Origin: Bacteroidota bacterium | GTDB taxonomy: Bacteria; Bacteroidota; Bacteroidia; Bacteroidales; FEN-979 | Assembly (NCBI GenBank): GCA_026391805.1 | Contig: JAPLDJ010000006.1 | Coordinates: forward strand, 19,304 to 83,303 | DNA length: 64,000 bases | Reading direction: 5' to 3' | Shown: positions 17,837 through 26,385 of the stretch, in pieces | Layout of the letters: the number at the start of each line of letters is the position of its first letter | How positions within the stretch are numbered: the stretch's first letter is position 1 | The notes under the pieces: model-generated | Told to the model about the DNA's origin: nothing | Database searches by the model: none | Seen by the model: the letters and a program-made list of their open reading frames with translations, nothing else | Translations under genes and position numbers: made by a program

Positions 17837-18411
17837 TTCAGTAAAAGCTCAACCACCACATTCGCCTGCATGTTTGCCACCATTCCGACCCTCGGGGCAA
17901 TCGGCGGCAGATCGGGCCGGATCTCCGACACCTCATCACCACAGATATACAGGTTATCGACCCGGCGGCAATGGATGGTGTCATTGTTTCCCCATCCCGC
18001 CATGCCCAGGCCGATCACCAGTGGCTTATCAGGAAACACAGTCAGAACGGTCTCGATCAGGAGTTCCTTCTGATCGGCCAGATCAAATGCCTCCACGATC
18101 ACATCGCAATCCCCAAAGATTAATGGAATATTTTCTTTTGTAAGACGAAGGTTGTGCCCTGCGACCTTAACGGAAGGATCGATCCTCCGGATGTTTTCTG
18201 CCAGGGCCGTTACCTTTGGCGTCCCAACCTGGTCCTTAAAATAATACTGACGGTTGAGGTTGCTCTCACTCACCACGTCGAAGTCGGCAATGACGAGGCT
18301 TCCGGTTCCCACACGTGCCAGTGCAACCGCACAGTTGGAACCAAGTCCGCCTGCGCCTGCAATGCCAACCTTTTTTCCGCTGAGCTTCTTTCTTATCTCT
18401 TCGAAGGTCAT
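17833..18411 (-). CDS. thiF: ThiF/HesA-family sulfur-carrier adenylyltransferase
   Basis: Enzymes of this family adenylate the C-terminal glycine of a small sulfur carrier such as ThiS. The protein shows the nucleotide-binding motif GIAGAGGLGSNCAVALARVG near the N-terminus, then ADFDVVSESNLNRQYYF, with the Arg and Asn that bind ATP, and KVTALAENIRRIDP. It lacks the CxxC zinc site of larger MoeB enzymes and is of the short (about 200-residue) type found in clostridial and Bacteroides thiSFGH clusters. I chose the ATG at 18411 (192 residues) because homologues begin MTFEEIRKKL; an upstream ATG at 18468 would add 19 residues with no family support. Confidence 0.85.
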   Translation of the reverse strand: MTFEEIRKKLSGKKVGIAGAGGLGSNCAVALARVGTGSLVIADFDVVSESNLNRQYYFKDQVGTPKVTALAENIRRIDPSVKVAGHNLRLTKENIPLIFGDCDVIVEAFDLADQKELLIETVLTVFPDKPLVIGLGMAGWGNNDTIHCRRVDNLYICGDEVSEIRPDLPPIAPRVGMVANMQANVVVELLLK

Positions 18412-18532
18412 CCTGATATTTGCCTGAAATTCATGCAAAATTAATAAATCCGGATGGATGAAAATCATTAATTTTGCAGTACTATTCTGAAAGATAACTT
18501 TTTCGGAGATCTCATTTCAACTCTACCCTACT

Positions 18533-20266
18533 ATGCCACGAAGAAAGTTACTGATCAGGGACCTGACCTTGCGCGACGGACAGCAATCCCTCTTTGCCAC
18601 ACGGATGACCCAGGAGCAGGTGGACCGTGTTCTCCCTTACTTTAAAGATGCCGGATTTTATGCCATGGAGGTCTGGGGCGGAGCAGTTCCGGATTCCATC
18701 ATGCGTTACCTGAGTGAAAATCCCTGGGAACGTCTTGAAAAGATAAAAGCAGCCATCGGCGATGTTTCCCTGCTGACCGCCCTTTCAAGGGGCCGGAACC
18801 TCTTTGGCTATAACCCTTACCCCGACGAGGTTATTGAAGGATTTAACCGGAATGCGGTTCGTTCCGGCATCGGCATCATGCGGATCTTTGATGCCCTCAA
18901 CGACCTTGACAACATGAGGTCGACTATTAAATTTGTTAAGGAGAACGGCGGAATGGCAGACTGCGCCATCAGCTATACCGTCGATCCGAAATTCTCAACC
19001 CGGCAGAAATTTCAATCCTGGGTTCACTTCAAAACACTGCCGCACGACATTTTCACGGTCGAATATTTTGTGGAAAAGGCGAAGGAACTTGAAAAGATGG
19101 GCGCCGACATGATCAGCATCAAGGACATGGCCGGACTGATCACACCCACAACTACGGGTGAACTCATCCGCAGGCTAAAGGAGGAGGTCAGCGTCCCGAT
19201 TGATTTTCATACCCACTGCACCCCTGGTTTCGGCCTTGCTTCAGTTTTGATGGCGATCGTAAGCGGAGTCGATATCGTGGATACCTCAATCTGGAATTTT
19301 GCGGGCGGTCCTGCTGCCCCGGCCTTCGAGCTCATCCAGTATTTTGCCGACCGCATGGGCCTGGATACCGGCGTTAACCGGGATGCTGTTGCAAAGATCA
19401 ACAGGGAACTCAAGACGATCCGGGAGGAACTGGCACAGTTTGATACCTGCCCGAAGATCCCGCTGGAATTTGATTTCACAAAGGACAAGCTTTCCCGCGA
19501 AATAAACCGGCAATTCACAAAAGCAATCTACATGGCAAAACACTGCAAGGAAGATGAGTTGCTGGAAGCCTGCCGTGAGATCGAAAGCTATTTTCAGTTC
19601 CCGGAACCGGATGAAACAGTCAGGAAGGCAGAGATACCCGGAGGCATGTACACCAACATGCTGGCCCAGCTCAAACAGCTCAGGCTCGATCAGCTTTTCC
19701 CGCGTGTGCTTGAACTGGTACCGCTGGTCAGGATCAAATCCGGTTGCCCGCCGCTGGTAACACCAACCAGCCAGATCGTCGGCGTTCAGGCAGTGAACTG
19801 CGTGATCGATGAGAATAAAGGACAACCCTTCTTCACGACCAAATCCATCCAGTATGTGAATCTTGTCAAGGGGATCTACGGAAAAACCCCGATTCCCATC
19901 GATCCTGATTTTCGTGAACAGCTGACCGGCGTCAGGGAAGAAACCGCTTATGATACGAGGAACTACAAGAAGCAGGAGAATACCATCTTTGAGGATTATG
20001 GTGATATGAAACTGGCCCAGAACGAAAAGGAAGAACTGTTGCTGGAGCTGTTTCCAACCGTCGCCCGCGATTTCCTGACCAAATGCGTGGAAGAACGATA
20101 TACCGAAAACATCTACCTGATCGAGGAGGAAAAACGACGGAAACGCGATGAGGCACGTGCAGCCTACGAGCGCCTGACACCCGAAGAAAAATTCAAACGG
20201 ATCGAGAAGGGACTCTATAACTTTCCATGGTTGTCATATCCGGAAGAGGACCTGGGAAGATCGTAA
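18533..20266 (+). CDS. Pyruvate/oxaloacetate carboxyltransferase subunit without biotin domain
   Basis: The 577 residues hold the carboxyltransferase TIM barrel of pyruvate carboxylase B and oxaloacetate decarboxylase alpha: RDLTLRDGQQSLFATRM at the start, RIFDALND, the carboxylated-Lys motif DMISIKDMAGL and the metal-binding FHTHCT. A PycB-type C-terminal domain follows (about 300-480). The protein then ends in a charged helical tail (EEEKRRKRDEARAAYERL) and has no biotinyl AMKM motif, so a separate biotin carrier is required. The only carrier in the window is at 57.8 kb. The enzyme moves CO2 between biotin and pyruvate/oxaloacetate. No partner subunit is next to it. Identification of the domain is firm, the holo-enzyme is not known. 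Confidence 0.88.
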   Translation: MPRRKLLIRDLTLRDGQQSLFATRMTQEQVDRVLPYFKDAGFYAMEVWGGAVPDSIMRYLSENPWERLEKIKAAIGDVSLLTALSRGRNLFGYNPYPDEVIEGFNRNAVRSGIGIMRIFDALNDLDNMRSTIKFVKENGGMADCAISYTVDPKFSTRQKFQSWVHFKTLPHDIFTVEYFVEKAKELEKMGADMISIKDMAGLITPTTTGELIRRLKEEVSVPIDFHTHCTPGFGLASVLMAIVSGVDIVDTSIWNFAGGPAAPAFELIQYFADRMGLDTGVNRDAVAKINRELKTIREELAQFDTCPKIPLEFDFTKDKLSREINRQFTKAIYMAKHCKEDELLEACREIESYFQFPEPDETVRKAEIPGGMYTNMLAQLKQLRLDQLFPRVLELVPLVRIKSGCPPLVTPTSQIVGVQAVNCVIDENKGQPFFTTKSIQYVNLVKGIYGKTPIPIDPDFREQLTGVREETAYDTRNYKKQENTIFEDYGDMKLAQNEKEELLLELFPTVARDFLTKCVEERYTENIYLIEEEKRRKRDEARAAYERLTPEEKFKRIEKGLYNFPWLSYPEEDLGRS

Positions 20267-20270
20267 ATAA

Positions 20271-20300
20271 AATGATGCTGGATGCTGGATGCTGGATGGG
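20271..20300 (+). repeat. Word repeat, GATGCTG family
   Basis: GATGCTG repeats about three times, ending GGATGGG, just after the carboxyltransferase stop codon. The same block is found at 28.35 kb and, inside a gene, at 38.68-38.76 kb. Confidence 0.85.
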
Positions 20301-20366
20301 AGTCGATATGCAGATAAAAACATATCGAACTTTTTGAACCTCTTTCAGTTACATTGATTTTTTTTG

Positions 20367-20374
20367 TACTTTTG
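20367..20374 (+). promoter_or_regulatory. Putative -7 box of the AOR gene
   Basis: TACTTTTG matches the Bacteroidetes -7 consensus TAnnTTTG and stands 30 bases before the ATG at 20405. An earlier in-frame ATG at 20354 would lie upstream of this box, which supports the later start. Confidence 0.5.
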
Positions 20375-20404
20375 AAATCGAAATCATGCTTAAAGCTGAC
20401 CTCT

Positions 20405-22567
20405 ATGAAATTCGAAGAATTCAAGCAAAAACACAAACTTCTTACCAGCTACAAATATTCCTGGGCTCCGATCGACAAAGGGTATAACAACCGGACGATA
20501 TATATCAACGTTGGAGATCTGAACATTAAGGAAAAGCCCGTCACCCAGCAGATGAAGGATAAATTCATCGGGGGCAAAGGATTCGATCTCCGGCTCCTGT
20601 GGGATGCCACGAAACCCGAAACAAAATGGCAGGATCCGGAAAACGAGATCGTTATCTCGGGAGGCCCCTGCTGCGGAATAACCCAGTATTCGGGCTCCGG
20701 AAAGGCGATCTGCTGTACGATCAGCCCGCAGACAGACATTGTTGTCGATTCAAACGTGGGCGGATTCTTTGGTCCGTTCCTGAAATTCTGCGGGTTCGAT
20801 GCACTGGAATTGCAGGGAAAATCGGATCAGGAAGTGCTTGTTCTCTTGGATGAAGAACGTGAAGTTGTCGAGGTATATGAAGCCGGCGATCTTCCTTCCG
20901 ACAGCCATGTTCTCGGAGAAATTCTTCACGAGACCTTTGCAAAGGAAGACAATGAAAAAGACAAGATGAACGTAGCCGTTGTTGCTGCAGGAACAGCCGC
21001 AGAACATTCGCTCATCGGCATGCTGAACTTCACATTTTATGATCCGAAACGTAAGCTGGTGAGGTTGAAACAAGCCGGCCGTGGAGGGATCGGAACTGTT
21101 CTCCGCGACAAAAAAGTGAAAGCCCTTGTGGCAAAAGTGAAGAACATCGGCGGCAACAGAAACAACGTCGTCAACATGGAAGCCATCCAGGAACGCGGAC
21201 GGAAGTTCAACAAGGAGATGCGCGAACTGGACGACAAGCAGTGCGAAATGCGTTCGAAAGGTACGGCTCACCTCACCCTGATCATGAACGATTATGATCT
21301 TTTACCGGTAAATAATTTCAAGTTCGGCAGTCATCCTGATGCCACGAAGATCCGCGGTGATGTGTGGAAAACCTATTTCACACAGAATGTCCCCGACGGA
21401 TGCTGGATCGGATGCAACATGTCGTGTGCGAAGGGCGTCGATAATTATGAACTGCGTTCAGGTCCTTACAAAGGCGACAAAGTGATTGTTGACGGACCCG
21501 AGTATGAAACGACCTCATCGCTTGGCTCTATTGCCGGGATCTTCAATCCCGACTTTACCATCGAGGCTAATTTCTATTGCGATACTTACGGGATTTGTAC
21601 TATCAGTTGGGGAACCATCCTCGGGTTCGTGATGGAATGCTTTGAAAACGGTATTCTGAATGAAGAACGTACCGGCGGACTGAAGCTCAACTTTGGGAAT
21701 GCCGATGCAGCCATGGACCTGCTTCACCAGGTTTCACGGGGTGAAGGTTTCGGACTGATCGCAGGACAGGGCGTCCGGATGATGAAAAAGATCTTTGCAG
21801 AAAAAGGCTGGGGAGACGCGGCCTTTATGCAGGACATCGGTATGGAGAACAAAGGCCTGGAATATTCCCAGTATGTTTCAAAGGAATCGCTGGCCCAGCA
21901 GGGCGGTTATGCCATGACCAACAAAGGTCCGCAGCATGATGAAGCCTGGCTGATCTTCATGGACATGGTAAACAACCAGATCCCAACCTTCGAGAAAAAA
22001 GCGGAAGCCCTGCATTATTTCCCGATGTTCCGCACCTGGTTCGGACTTGCAGGGTTCTGCAAACTTCCCTGGAACGACGTGGAACCTGAAGACAATGCTC
22101 AAAATGCAGAACCTGCAAAGGTTCCCGAGCATGTCGACAACTATGTGACGATCTTCAATGCTGTGACCGGGCTGAACATCGACAAGAAAGAACTTGTAAG
22201 ACAATCCGAAAGGGTCTATAATTTCCAGCGAATCTTCAACCTGCGCAGGGGATATGGCAAGCGTCAGCACGATGCCCAGCCCTACCGTGCCTGCGGACCG
22301 GTAACAAAGGAAGAGTACGAATCTCGGGCAGAACGCTACGACAAGCAGCTTCTGGAGCAGGTCGGATTTGATCCTGCCGGAAAAACGACGGAAGAGAAGA
22401 TGGCTGTTTTGCGTCATTATCGTGAAGACCGTTATGAACAGCTGCTGGATGCCGTTTATGAACGCCGCGGCTGGACAAAGGGCGGGGTTCCGAAGATCGA
22501 GCATTTGAAGAACATCGGAATGGATCTTCCGGAGCTTATCGAAACCGTTGCACCTTTTCAGGAATAA
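20405..22567 (+). CDS. aor: Aldehyde ferredoxin oxidoreductase
   Basis: AOR oxidises aldehydes to acids (or reduces acids) with ferredoxin, using a tungsten- or molybdenum-bispterin and one [4Fe-4S] cluster. The protein (720 residues from the ATG at 20405) shows an AOR N-terminal domain with GKGFDLRLLW and ISGGPCCGITQYSGSGKA, the LKQAGRGGIGTVLRDKKVKALV motif, and a cluster-binding stretch with Cys333, Cys337 and Cys341 (CWIGCNMSC). It is longer than the roughly 600-residue archaeal enzymes, mainly at the C-terminus. Transporter and cofactor genes downstream (25-32 kb) fit its need for W or Mo. An upstream ATG (20354) lies before the likely promoter and is rejected. Confidence 0.9.
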   Translation: MKFEEFKQKHKLLTSYKYSWAPIDKGYNNRTIYINVGDLNIKEKPVTQQMKDKFIGGKGFDLRLLWDATKPETKWQDPENEIVISGGPCCGITQYSGSGKAICCTISPQTDIVVDSNVGGFFGPFLKFCGFDALELQGKSDQEVLVLLDEEREVVEVYEAGDLPSDSHVLGEILHETFAKEDNEKDKMNVAVVAAGTAAEHSLIGMLNFTFYDPKRKLVRLKQAGRGGIGTVLRDKKVKALVAKVKNIGGNRNNVVNMEAIQERGRKFNKEMRELDDKQCEMRSKGTAHLTLIMNDYDLLPVNNFKFGSHPDATKIRGDVWKTYFTQNVPDGCWIGCNMSCAKGVDNYELRSGPYKGDKVIVDGPEYETTSSLGSIAGIFNPDFTIEANFYCDTYGICTISWGTILGFVMECFENGILNEERTGGLKLNFGNADAAMDLLHQVSRGEGFGLIAGQGVRMMKKIFAEKGWGDAAFMQDIGMENKGLEYSQYVSKESLAQQGGYAMTNKGPQHDEAWLIFMDMVNNQIPTFEKKAEALHYFPMFRTWFGLAGFCKLPWNDVEPEDNAQNAEPAKVPEHVDNYVTIFNAVTGLNIDKKELVRQSERVYNFQRIFNLRRGYGKRQHDAQPYRACGPVTKEEYESRAERYDKQLLEQVGFDPAGKTTEEKMAVLRHYREDRYEQLLDAVYERRGWTKGGVPKIEHLKNIGMDLPELIETVAPFQE

Positions 22568-22628
22568 TTTTTTACTTTCGTAACGTTTCACGTGTGACGG
22601 AGATCTGATCGTCATCGCAAAATAAACC

Positions 22629-22994
22629 ATGAAAGAAATTGTTCAGAACACTGAATTGATCGCTTATTGCGGGCTTTACTGCGGTTCCTGCAAGAAATAC
22701 CTGGATGATAAATGTCCGGGATGCTATGAAAATTCAAAAGCGTCATGGTGCAAGATCAGGTCCTGCAACATTGAACACAATTACAAAAGTTGCGCGGATT
22801 GCACCGAATTTCCTGATCCCCGGGAATGCAAAAAATTCAACAATTTCATGTCAAAGTTCTTTGCCATCATCTTCGCTTCCGACCGTCCGGCCTGCATCGA
22901 TAAGATCAAAGAACTCGGTTATCCTGAATTTGCAGGATACATGGCCGAGAATAAACTCCAGTCGATCAAACGGAAAAAGTCAACCCACTCTTAA
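22629..22994 (+). CDS. DUF3795-type cysteine-rich small protein
   Basis: The 121 residues hold 12 cysteines, 11 of them within the first 75 residues and many in pairs: YCGLYCGSCKKYLDDKCPGC, then WCKIRSC and CADC. A helical tail rich in Lys follows. This pattern matches the DUF3795 family, thought to bind metal or an iron-sulfur cluster, with no known reaction. It lies 61 bases after AOR on the same strand. A near-consensus -7 box (TACTTTCG at 22573-22580) suggests its own transcript. No signal peptide or membrane segment. Function unknown. Confidence 0.8.
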   Translation: MKEIVQNTELIAYCGLYCGSCKKYLDDKCPGCYENSKASWCKIRSCNIEHNYKSCADCTEFPDPRECKKFNNFMSKFFAIIFASDRPACIDKIKELGYPEFAGYMAENKLQSIKRKKSTHS

Positions 22995-22997
22995 CTT

Positions 22998-23033
22998 ATG
23001 ACATCTGACGTATGACGTATGACACGTGACGCG
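22998..23033. repeat. Word repeat, GACGTAT family
   Basis: Words of the type TATGACGTATGAC with variants (GACATCT, GACACGT, GACGCGT) fill the 40-base gap between the convergent DUF3795 gene and pruA. Related words are at 15.97 and 26.2 kb. Confidence 0.7.
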
Positions 23034-24674
23034 TCAATGACACCGATCCTCCTTCATGTACGGATAAGTAAAGTCCGTCGCCGGGATCAGGGTTTCCTTG
23101 ATCGTGCGGGGGCTCGTCCAACGCAGCAGGTTCAGGAAACTGCCGGATTTATCATTGGTGCCACTGCCCCTTGCCCCGCCGAACGGCTGCTGCCCGACAA
23201 CCGCACCTGATGGTTTATCGTTAAAATAGATGTTCCCTGCTGAATACCGCAGGATCCGGCAGGCATGGTTCAGTGCATTCCGGTCTTTTGAAAAAACCGA
23301 GCCGGTCAGTGCATAAGGAGAAGTCTGGTCACAGATCTTTAAGGTCTCTTCAAAATCCTTATCCTTATAAACATAAATCGTCATGACCGGTCCGAAGATC
23401 TCCTCTTCCATGGTCCTGAAATGAGGATCTTTTGCAAGAATGACGGTCGGTTCGATGAAATATCCTTTCGATTTGTCGCCATTGCCGCCGAAGATAACCT
23501 CCGCATCGGGGGATTTTTTTGCATGATCGATGTAGCCCATGATGTTGTCGAACGACTTCTCATCGATGACCGCATTCATAAAATGGCTGAATTCCCTGAC
23601 ATCGCCAACGGTGATTCGTGCGATCATCTCTCCCATCCTTGTTTTGATATCATTCCACAGGGATTCCGGAATGTATGCGCGGGAAGCTGCCGAGCATTTC
23701 TGTCCCTGGAATTCAAATGCACCCCGAACAATCGCGACAGCCACTTCCTGGGGATCTGCAGAGGGATGAACAAAAATAAAATCCTTTCCGCCGGTTTCAC
23801 CGACAATCCTCGGATAGGATTTGTATGACTTAATATTCTCCGAAATTGTCTGCCAGATCCCGTTAAAAGTCCCTGTAGATCCTGTAAAATGAAGTCCCGA
23901 CATCGATGGCTCGCTGAGGACCGCATTACCAATCAGGCTGCCTGAACCCGGGAGGAAATTGATCACACCATCCGGCACGCCTGCCTCCTGGTAGATCTTC
24001 ATCAAATAATAATTGGATAACAATGCAGTGGACGCCGGTTTCCAGACAACCGTATTTCCCATCACCACGGGCGCCATGTTCAGGTTTGAACCGATGGCCG
24101 TAAAATTAAACGGCGACACCGTAAATACAAATCCCTCCAGCGGCCGGTATTCAAAGCGGTTAAGAATGCCAGGCTGCGAGCCCGGTTGTATCTTGTAGAT
24201 CTCTGAGGTAAAGTAAGCATTGTACCGCAGGAAATCGATGGTTTCACATGCTGCATCAATTTCGGCCTGGTAGGCGTTCTTGCCCTGTCCCAGCATCGTA
24301 GCGGCATTCATGGTGAAGCGGTACTTCTTTGCAATGAGTTCGGCAATCCTGAGGCTGATGGAAACCCGCTCTACCCAGTTCAGTTCAGCCCATTCCCTGT
24401 GTGCCTTCAGCGCTGCATCAACAGCCATTTTAATCTCCTTCTCTCCCGCCATATGATAATTCGCCAGCACATGCTGGTGATCATGCGGCATCACCACCGT
24501 CCCCATCTTTCCGGTCCTGACCTCTTTCCCGTCAATGATCAGCGGTATCTCGAGGACTTCTCCCGACATCCTGTCAAGCTCATTGTTCAGCGCTTTCCGT
24601 TCCTTACAACCAGGAGCATAATCGAACGTATGTTCATTCTCCGGCCGTTCCATATTGAATATTGCATTGTTCAT
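23034..24674 (-). CDS. pruA: L-glutamate gamma-semialdehyde dehydrogenase
   Basis: This NAD-dependent enzyme oxidises 1-pyrroline-5-carboxylate/glutamate semialdehyde to glutamate in proline use. The 546 residues are the usual length for the single-function enzyme. Motifs: AELNWVERVSISLRIAELI, FVFTVSPFNFTAIGSNL, VVWKPAS, the cofactor-binding GLHFTGSTGTF, ETGGKDF, the catalytic Cys in GQKCSAASRAY, EEIFGPVMT and the C-terminal QPFGGARGSGTNDKSG. ATG at 24674 is preceded by a TACTTTTG box and a palindrome. No proline dehydrogenase gene is next to it. Confidence 0.95.
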   Translation of the reverse strand: MNNAIFNMERPENEHTFDYAPGCKERKALNNELDRMSGEVLEIPLIIDGKEVRTGKMGTVVMPHDHQHVLANYHMAGEKEIKMAVDAALKAHREWAELNWVERVSISLRIAELIAKKYRFTMNAATMLGQGKNAYQAEIDAACETIDFLRYNAYFTSEIYKIQPGSQPGILNRFEYRPLEGFVFTVSPFNFTAIGSNLNMAPVVMGNTVVWKPASTALLSNYYLMKIYQEAGVPDGVINFLPGSGSLIGNAVLSEPSMSGLHFTGSTGTFNGIWQTISENIKSYKSYPRIVGETGGKDFIFVHPSADPQEVAVAIVRGAFEFQGQKCSAASRAYIPESLWNDIKTRMGEMIARITVGDVREFSHFMNAVIDEKSFDNIMGYIDHAKKSPDAEVIFGGNGDKSKGYFIEPTVILAKDPHFRTMEEEIFGPVMTIYVYKDKDFEETLKICDQTSPYALTGSVFSKDRNALNHACRILRYSAGNIYFNDKPSGAVVGQQPFGGARGSGTNDKSGSFLNLLRWTSPRTIKETLIPATDFTYPYMKEDRCH

Positions 24675-24694
24675 GATATTAATCTTTTTGTTTG

Positions 24695-24726
24695 CAAAAG
24701 TACAACTTTATTTAGAATGTTTCTAA
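24695..24726 (-). promoter_or_regulatory. Promoter of pruA with overlapping palindrome
   Basis: On the minus strand TACTTTTG (plus coordinates 24695-24702) is a full -7 match 20 bases before the pruA ATG. Where the -33 box should lie stands a perfect inverted repeat, TTAGAA and TTCTAA around a 3-base centre (24712-24726). A repressor or activator bound there would act on pruA and perhaps on the divergent regulator gene. Confidence 0.55.
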
Positions 24727-24756
24727 TTTATAATCAACTATTACCGATATGCATCA

Positions 24757-24786
24757 TTTTACCTATCGCAAAATTCCCTATTTTTG
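24757..24786 (+). promoter_or_regulatory. Promoter of the ModE-like regulator gene
   Basis: A full -7 match TATTTTTG (24779-24786) with a TTTT tract 18 bases upstream stands just before the ATG at 24804, leaving a very short leader. Confidence 0.5.
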
Positions 24787-24803
24787 TTGTAAAATCAAAA
24801 ACC

Positions 24804-25178
24804 ATGGAAAAAAGTTTCGGCGATAACCTGGATAATATACATCTGCACTATAAGATCTGGATGTCGGATGACATGGACCAGGGAATTCTCGGGGATGGGA
24901 AATGGAAGATCCTGAAGCTGATCGAAGAGAAGGGATCGATGAAGGCTGCCTGCGATGAACTCGGGTATACCTACCGGAGAACCTGGGGAAACCTGAAAAA
25001 GATTGAAAAATTCTTCGGGTTTCGGCTTCTTGAGAAAACACGGGGCGGAAGTGAAGGTGGGCATACATCCCTCACACCGGAAGGAAAGAAGCTGGTTGCT
25101 GCCTTTGATCATTTTCACAATTCTGTGGATTCAGTCATAAAGAAAGGGTTCGAAAAATTCCTGCAGGATCTTAAATAA
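24804..25178 (+). CDS. ModE-like winged-helix transcription regulator
   Basis: The 124-residue protein carries one LysR/ModE-type winged helix: LHYKIWMSDD, GKWKILKLIEEKGSMKAACDELG (helix-turn-helix), YRRTWGNLKKIEKFFGFRLLEKTRGG (recognition helix and wing) and SLTPEGKKLVAAF. It corresponds to the DNA-binding half of the molybdate regulator ModE but lacks the molybdate-binding MOP domains. Such short forms are common beside Mo/W transport genes. It stands 31 bases before wtpA and probably controls the tungstate/molybdate uptake genes. I use the ATG at 24804, as the -7 box lies just upstream; the open frame further up overlaps pruA and is not coding. Confidence 0.85.
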   Translation: MEKSFGDNLDNIHLHYKIWMSDDMDQGILGDGKWKILKLIEEKGSMKAACDELGYTYRRTWGNLKKIEKFFGFRLLEKTRGGSEGGHTSLTPEGKKLVAAFDHFHNSVDSVIKKGFEKFLQDLK

Positions 25179-25209
25179 TAACGACAAATAACCATTAATA
25201 ACGGTACGT

Positions 25210-26172
25210 ATGAAAAAAACATTCCTTGCAATTGCAGTTCTCATTTTGGCACTTACAGGATTCAGCCAGCCAAAAGCACCATCTATTACGGGCGATCTGA
25301 TTATTTTTCATGCCGGAAGCCTTTCAGTACCTATGAAGGAAGTTGCAGCGGAATTCAACAAAGCGTACCCCAATGTCAAGGTCCTGCTGGAATCGGCAGG
25401 CAGCGTTGCATCTGCCCGGAAGATCACCGACCTGAACCGTCCCTGCGACATCCTCGCCTCCGCTGATTACGGGGTTATCGATAACATGCTGATCCCGAAA
25501 TATGCCGACTGGAACATCAAATTCGCCAGCAATGAGCTTTCGGTCGTGTACCATGAGAAATCGAGAATGGCCGGCCAGATCAACGCAAAGAACTGGTACG
25601 ACATCCTGATGAACAAGGATGTGGCCTTCGGGCGCGCCGATCCCAATGCCGATCCCTGCGGTTACCGCACCGTTCTTACGCTTCAACTTGCAGAAAAACA
25701 GTATAAAAAACCCGGACTGGCGAAAATGATGACCGGTAAAGACCAGAACTACATGCGGCCAAAAGAAGTTGACTTGCTGGCTTTGCTTGAATCGGGAAGC
25801 ATCGATTACATCTTCCTTTACCGTTCGGTCGCCCTCCAGCACAACCTGAAATACATCACCCTTCCTGATGAGATCAACCTGAAAAAGATGGAACTTGCTG
25901 CACAATATGCCACAGCCTCCACAGAGATCAACGGGAAAGAGCCCGGGAAAAAAGATGTAGTAAAAGGCGAACCGATGGTCTATGGCGTGACCATGCTCCG
26001 CGAGGCCCCGAACAAGCCTGCAGCCATTGCATTTCTTCAGTTTCTCCTGTCAAAAGAAAAAGGCATGAAGATCATGGAAAAGAACGGACAGCCTTCGGTA
26101 ATCCCGATGCCGACACAGAACTATGAAAAACTGCCGAAGGAGCTGAAACCGTATGCGAAACAGGGGAAGTAG
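25210..26172 (+). CDS. wtpA: Tungstate/molybdate-binding protein WtpA
   Basis: This is the extracytoplasmic substrate-binding part of a WtpABC-type ABC importer. The 320 residues start with a signal peptide (about 1-19, ending GFSQ), then DLIIFHAGSLSVPMKEVAAEF, the anion-binding start of the WtpA family, and SAGSVASARKITDLNRPCDILASADY. A conserved GRADPNADPCGYR segment near residue 137 forms part of the oxyanion site, and SIDYIFLYRSVA follows. WtpA types bind tungstate very tightly and also molybdate. Position between a ModE-like regulator and the permease gene supports the assignment, and AOR upstream suggests tungstate as the important substrate. Confidence 0.93.
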   Translation: MKKTFLAIAVLILALTGFSQPKAPSITGDLIIFHAGSLSVPMKEVAAEFNKAYPNVKVLLESAGSVASARKITDLNRPCDILASADYGVIDNMLIPKYADWNIKFASNELSVVYHEKSRMAGQINAKNWYDILMNKDVAFGRADPNADPCGYRTVLTLQLAEKQYKKPGLAKMMTGKDQNYMRPKEVDLLALLESGSIDYIFLYRSVALQHNLKYITLPDEINLKKMELAAQYATASTEINGKEPGKKDVVKGEPMVYGVTMLREAPNKPAAIAFLQFLLSKEKGMKIMEKNGQPSVIPMPTQNYEKLPKELKPYAKQGK

Positions 26173-26385
26173 CGAAGTAGTGAAGTGACGAATTAGCGAA
26201 AAGTCATATGTCATGCATCATACGTCATAAGTGTTGGAGCAGAAAATAATAATTGTCTGGGATAAATCTGTGTAAATCCGTGTACATCTGTGGTGAATAA
26301 TAAAGCCGGAAAGTTGAGGATGGAAGATAGAGGAACGATTATGACTTTATGAACTTTACAAACTTTATAAACTTTATAAACTGAT
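26173..26385. repeat. Composite word repeats between wtpA and wtpB
   Basis: Words of five families follow each other: GCGAAGTAG/TTAGCG (26173-26206), ATGTCAT/CATAAG (26204-26232), AATCTGTG (26255-26301), GAGGATGGAAGAT (26315-26335) and ACTTTATAA (26343-26380). The last block ends 6 bases before the wtpB start, so the transporter operon is read through about 210 bases of repeat. Confidence 0.85.

Noticed and set aside
24399..24803. N-terminal extension of the ModE-like regulator
   Set aside because: The open frame upstream of 24804 runs antisense through pruA and through both promoters; homologues begin at the MEKSFGDN region or a little later.
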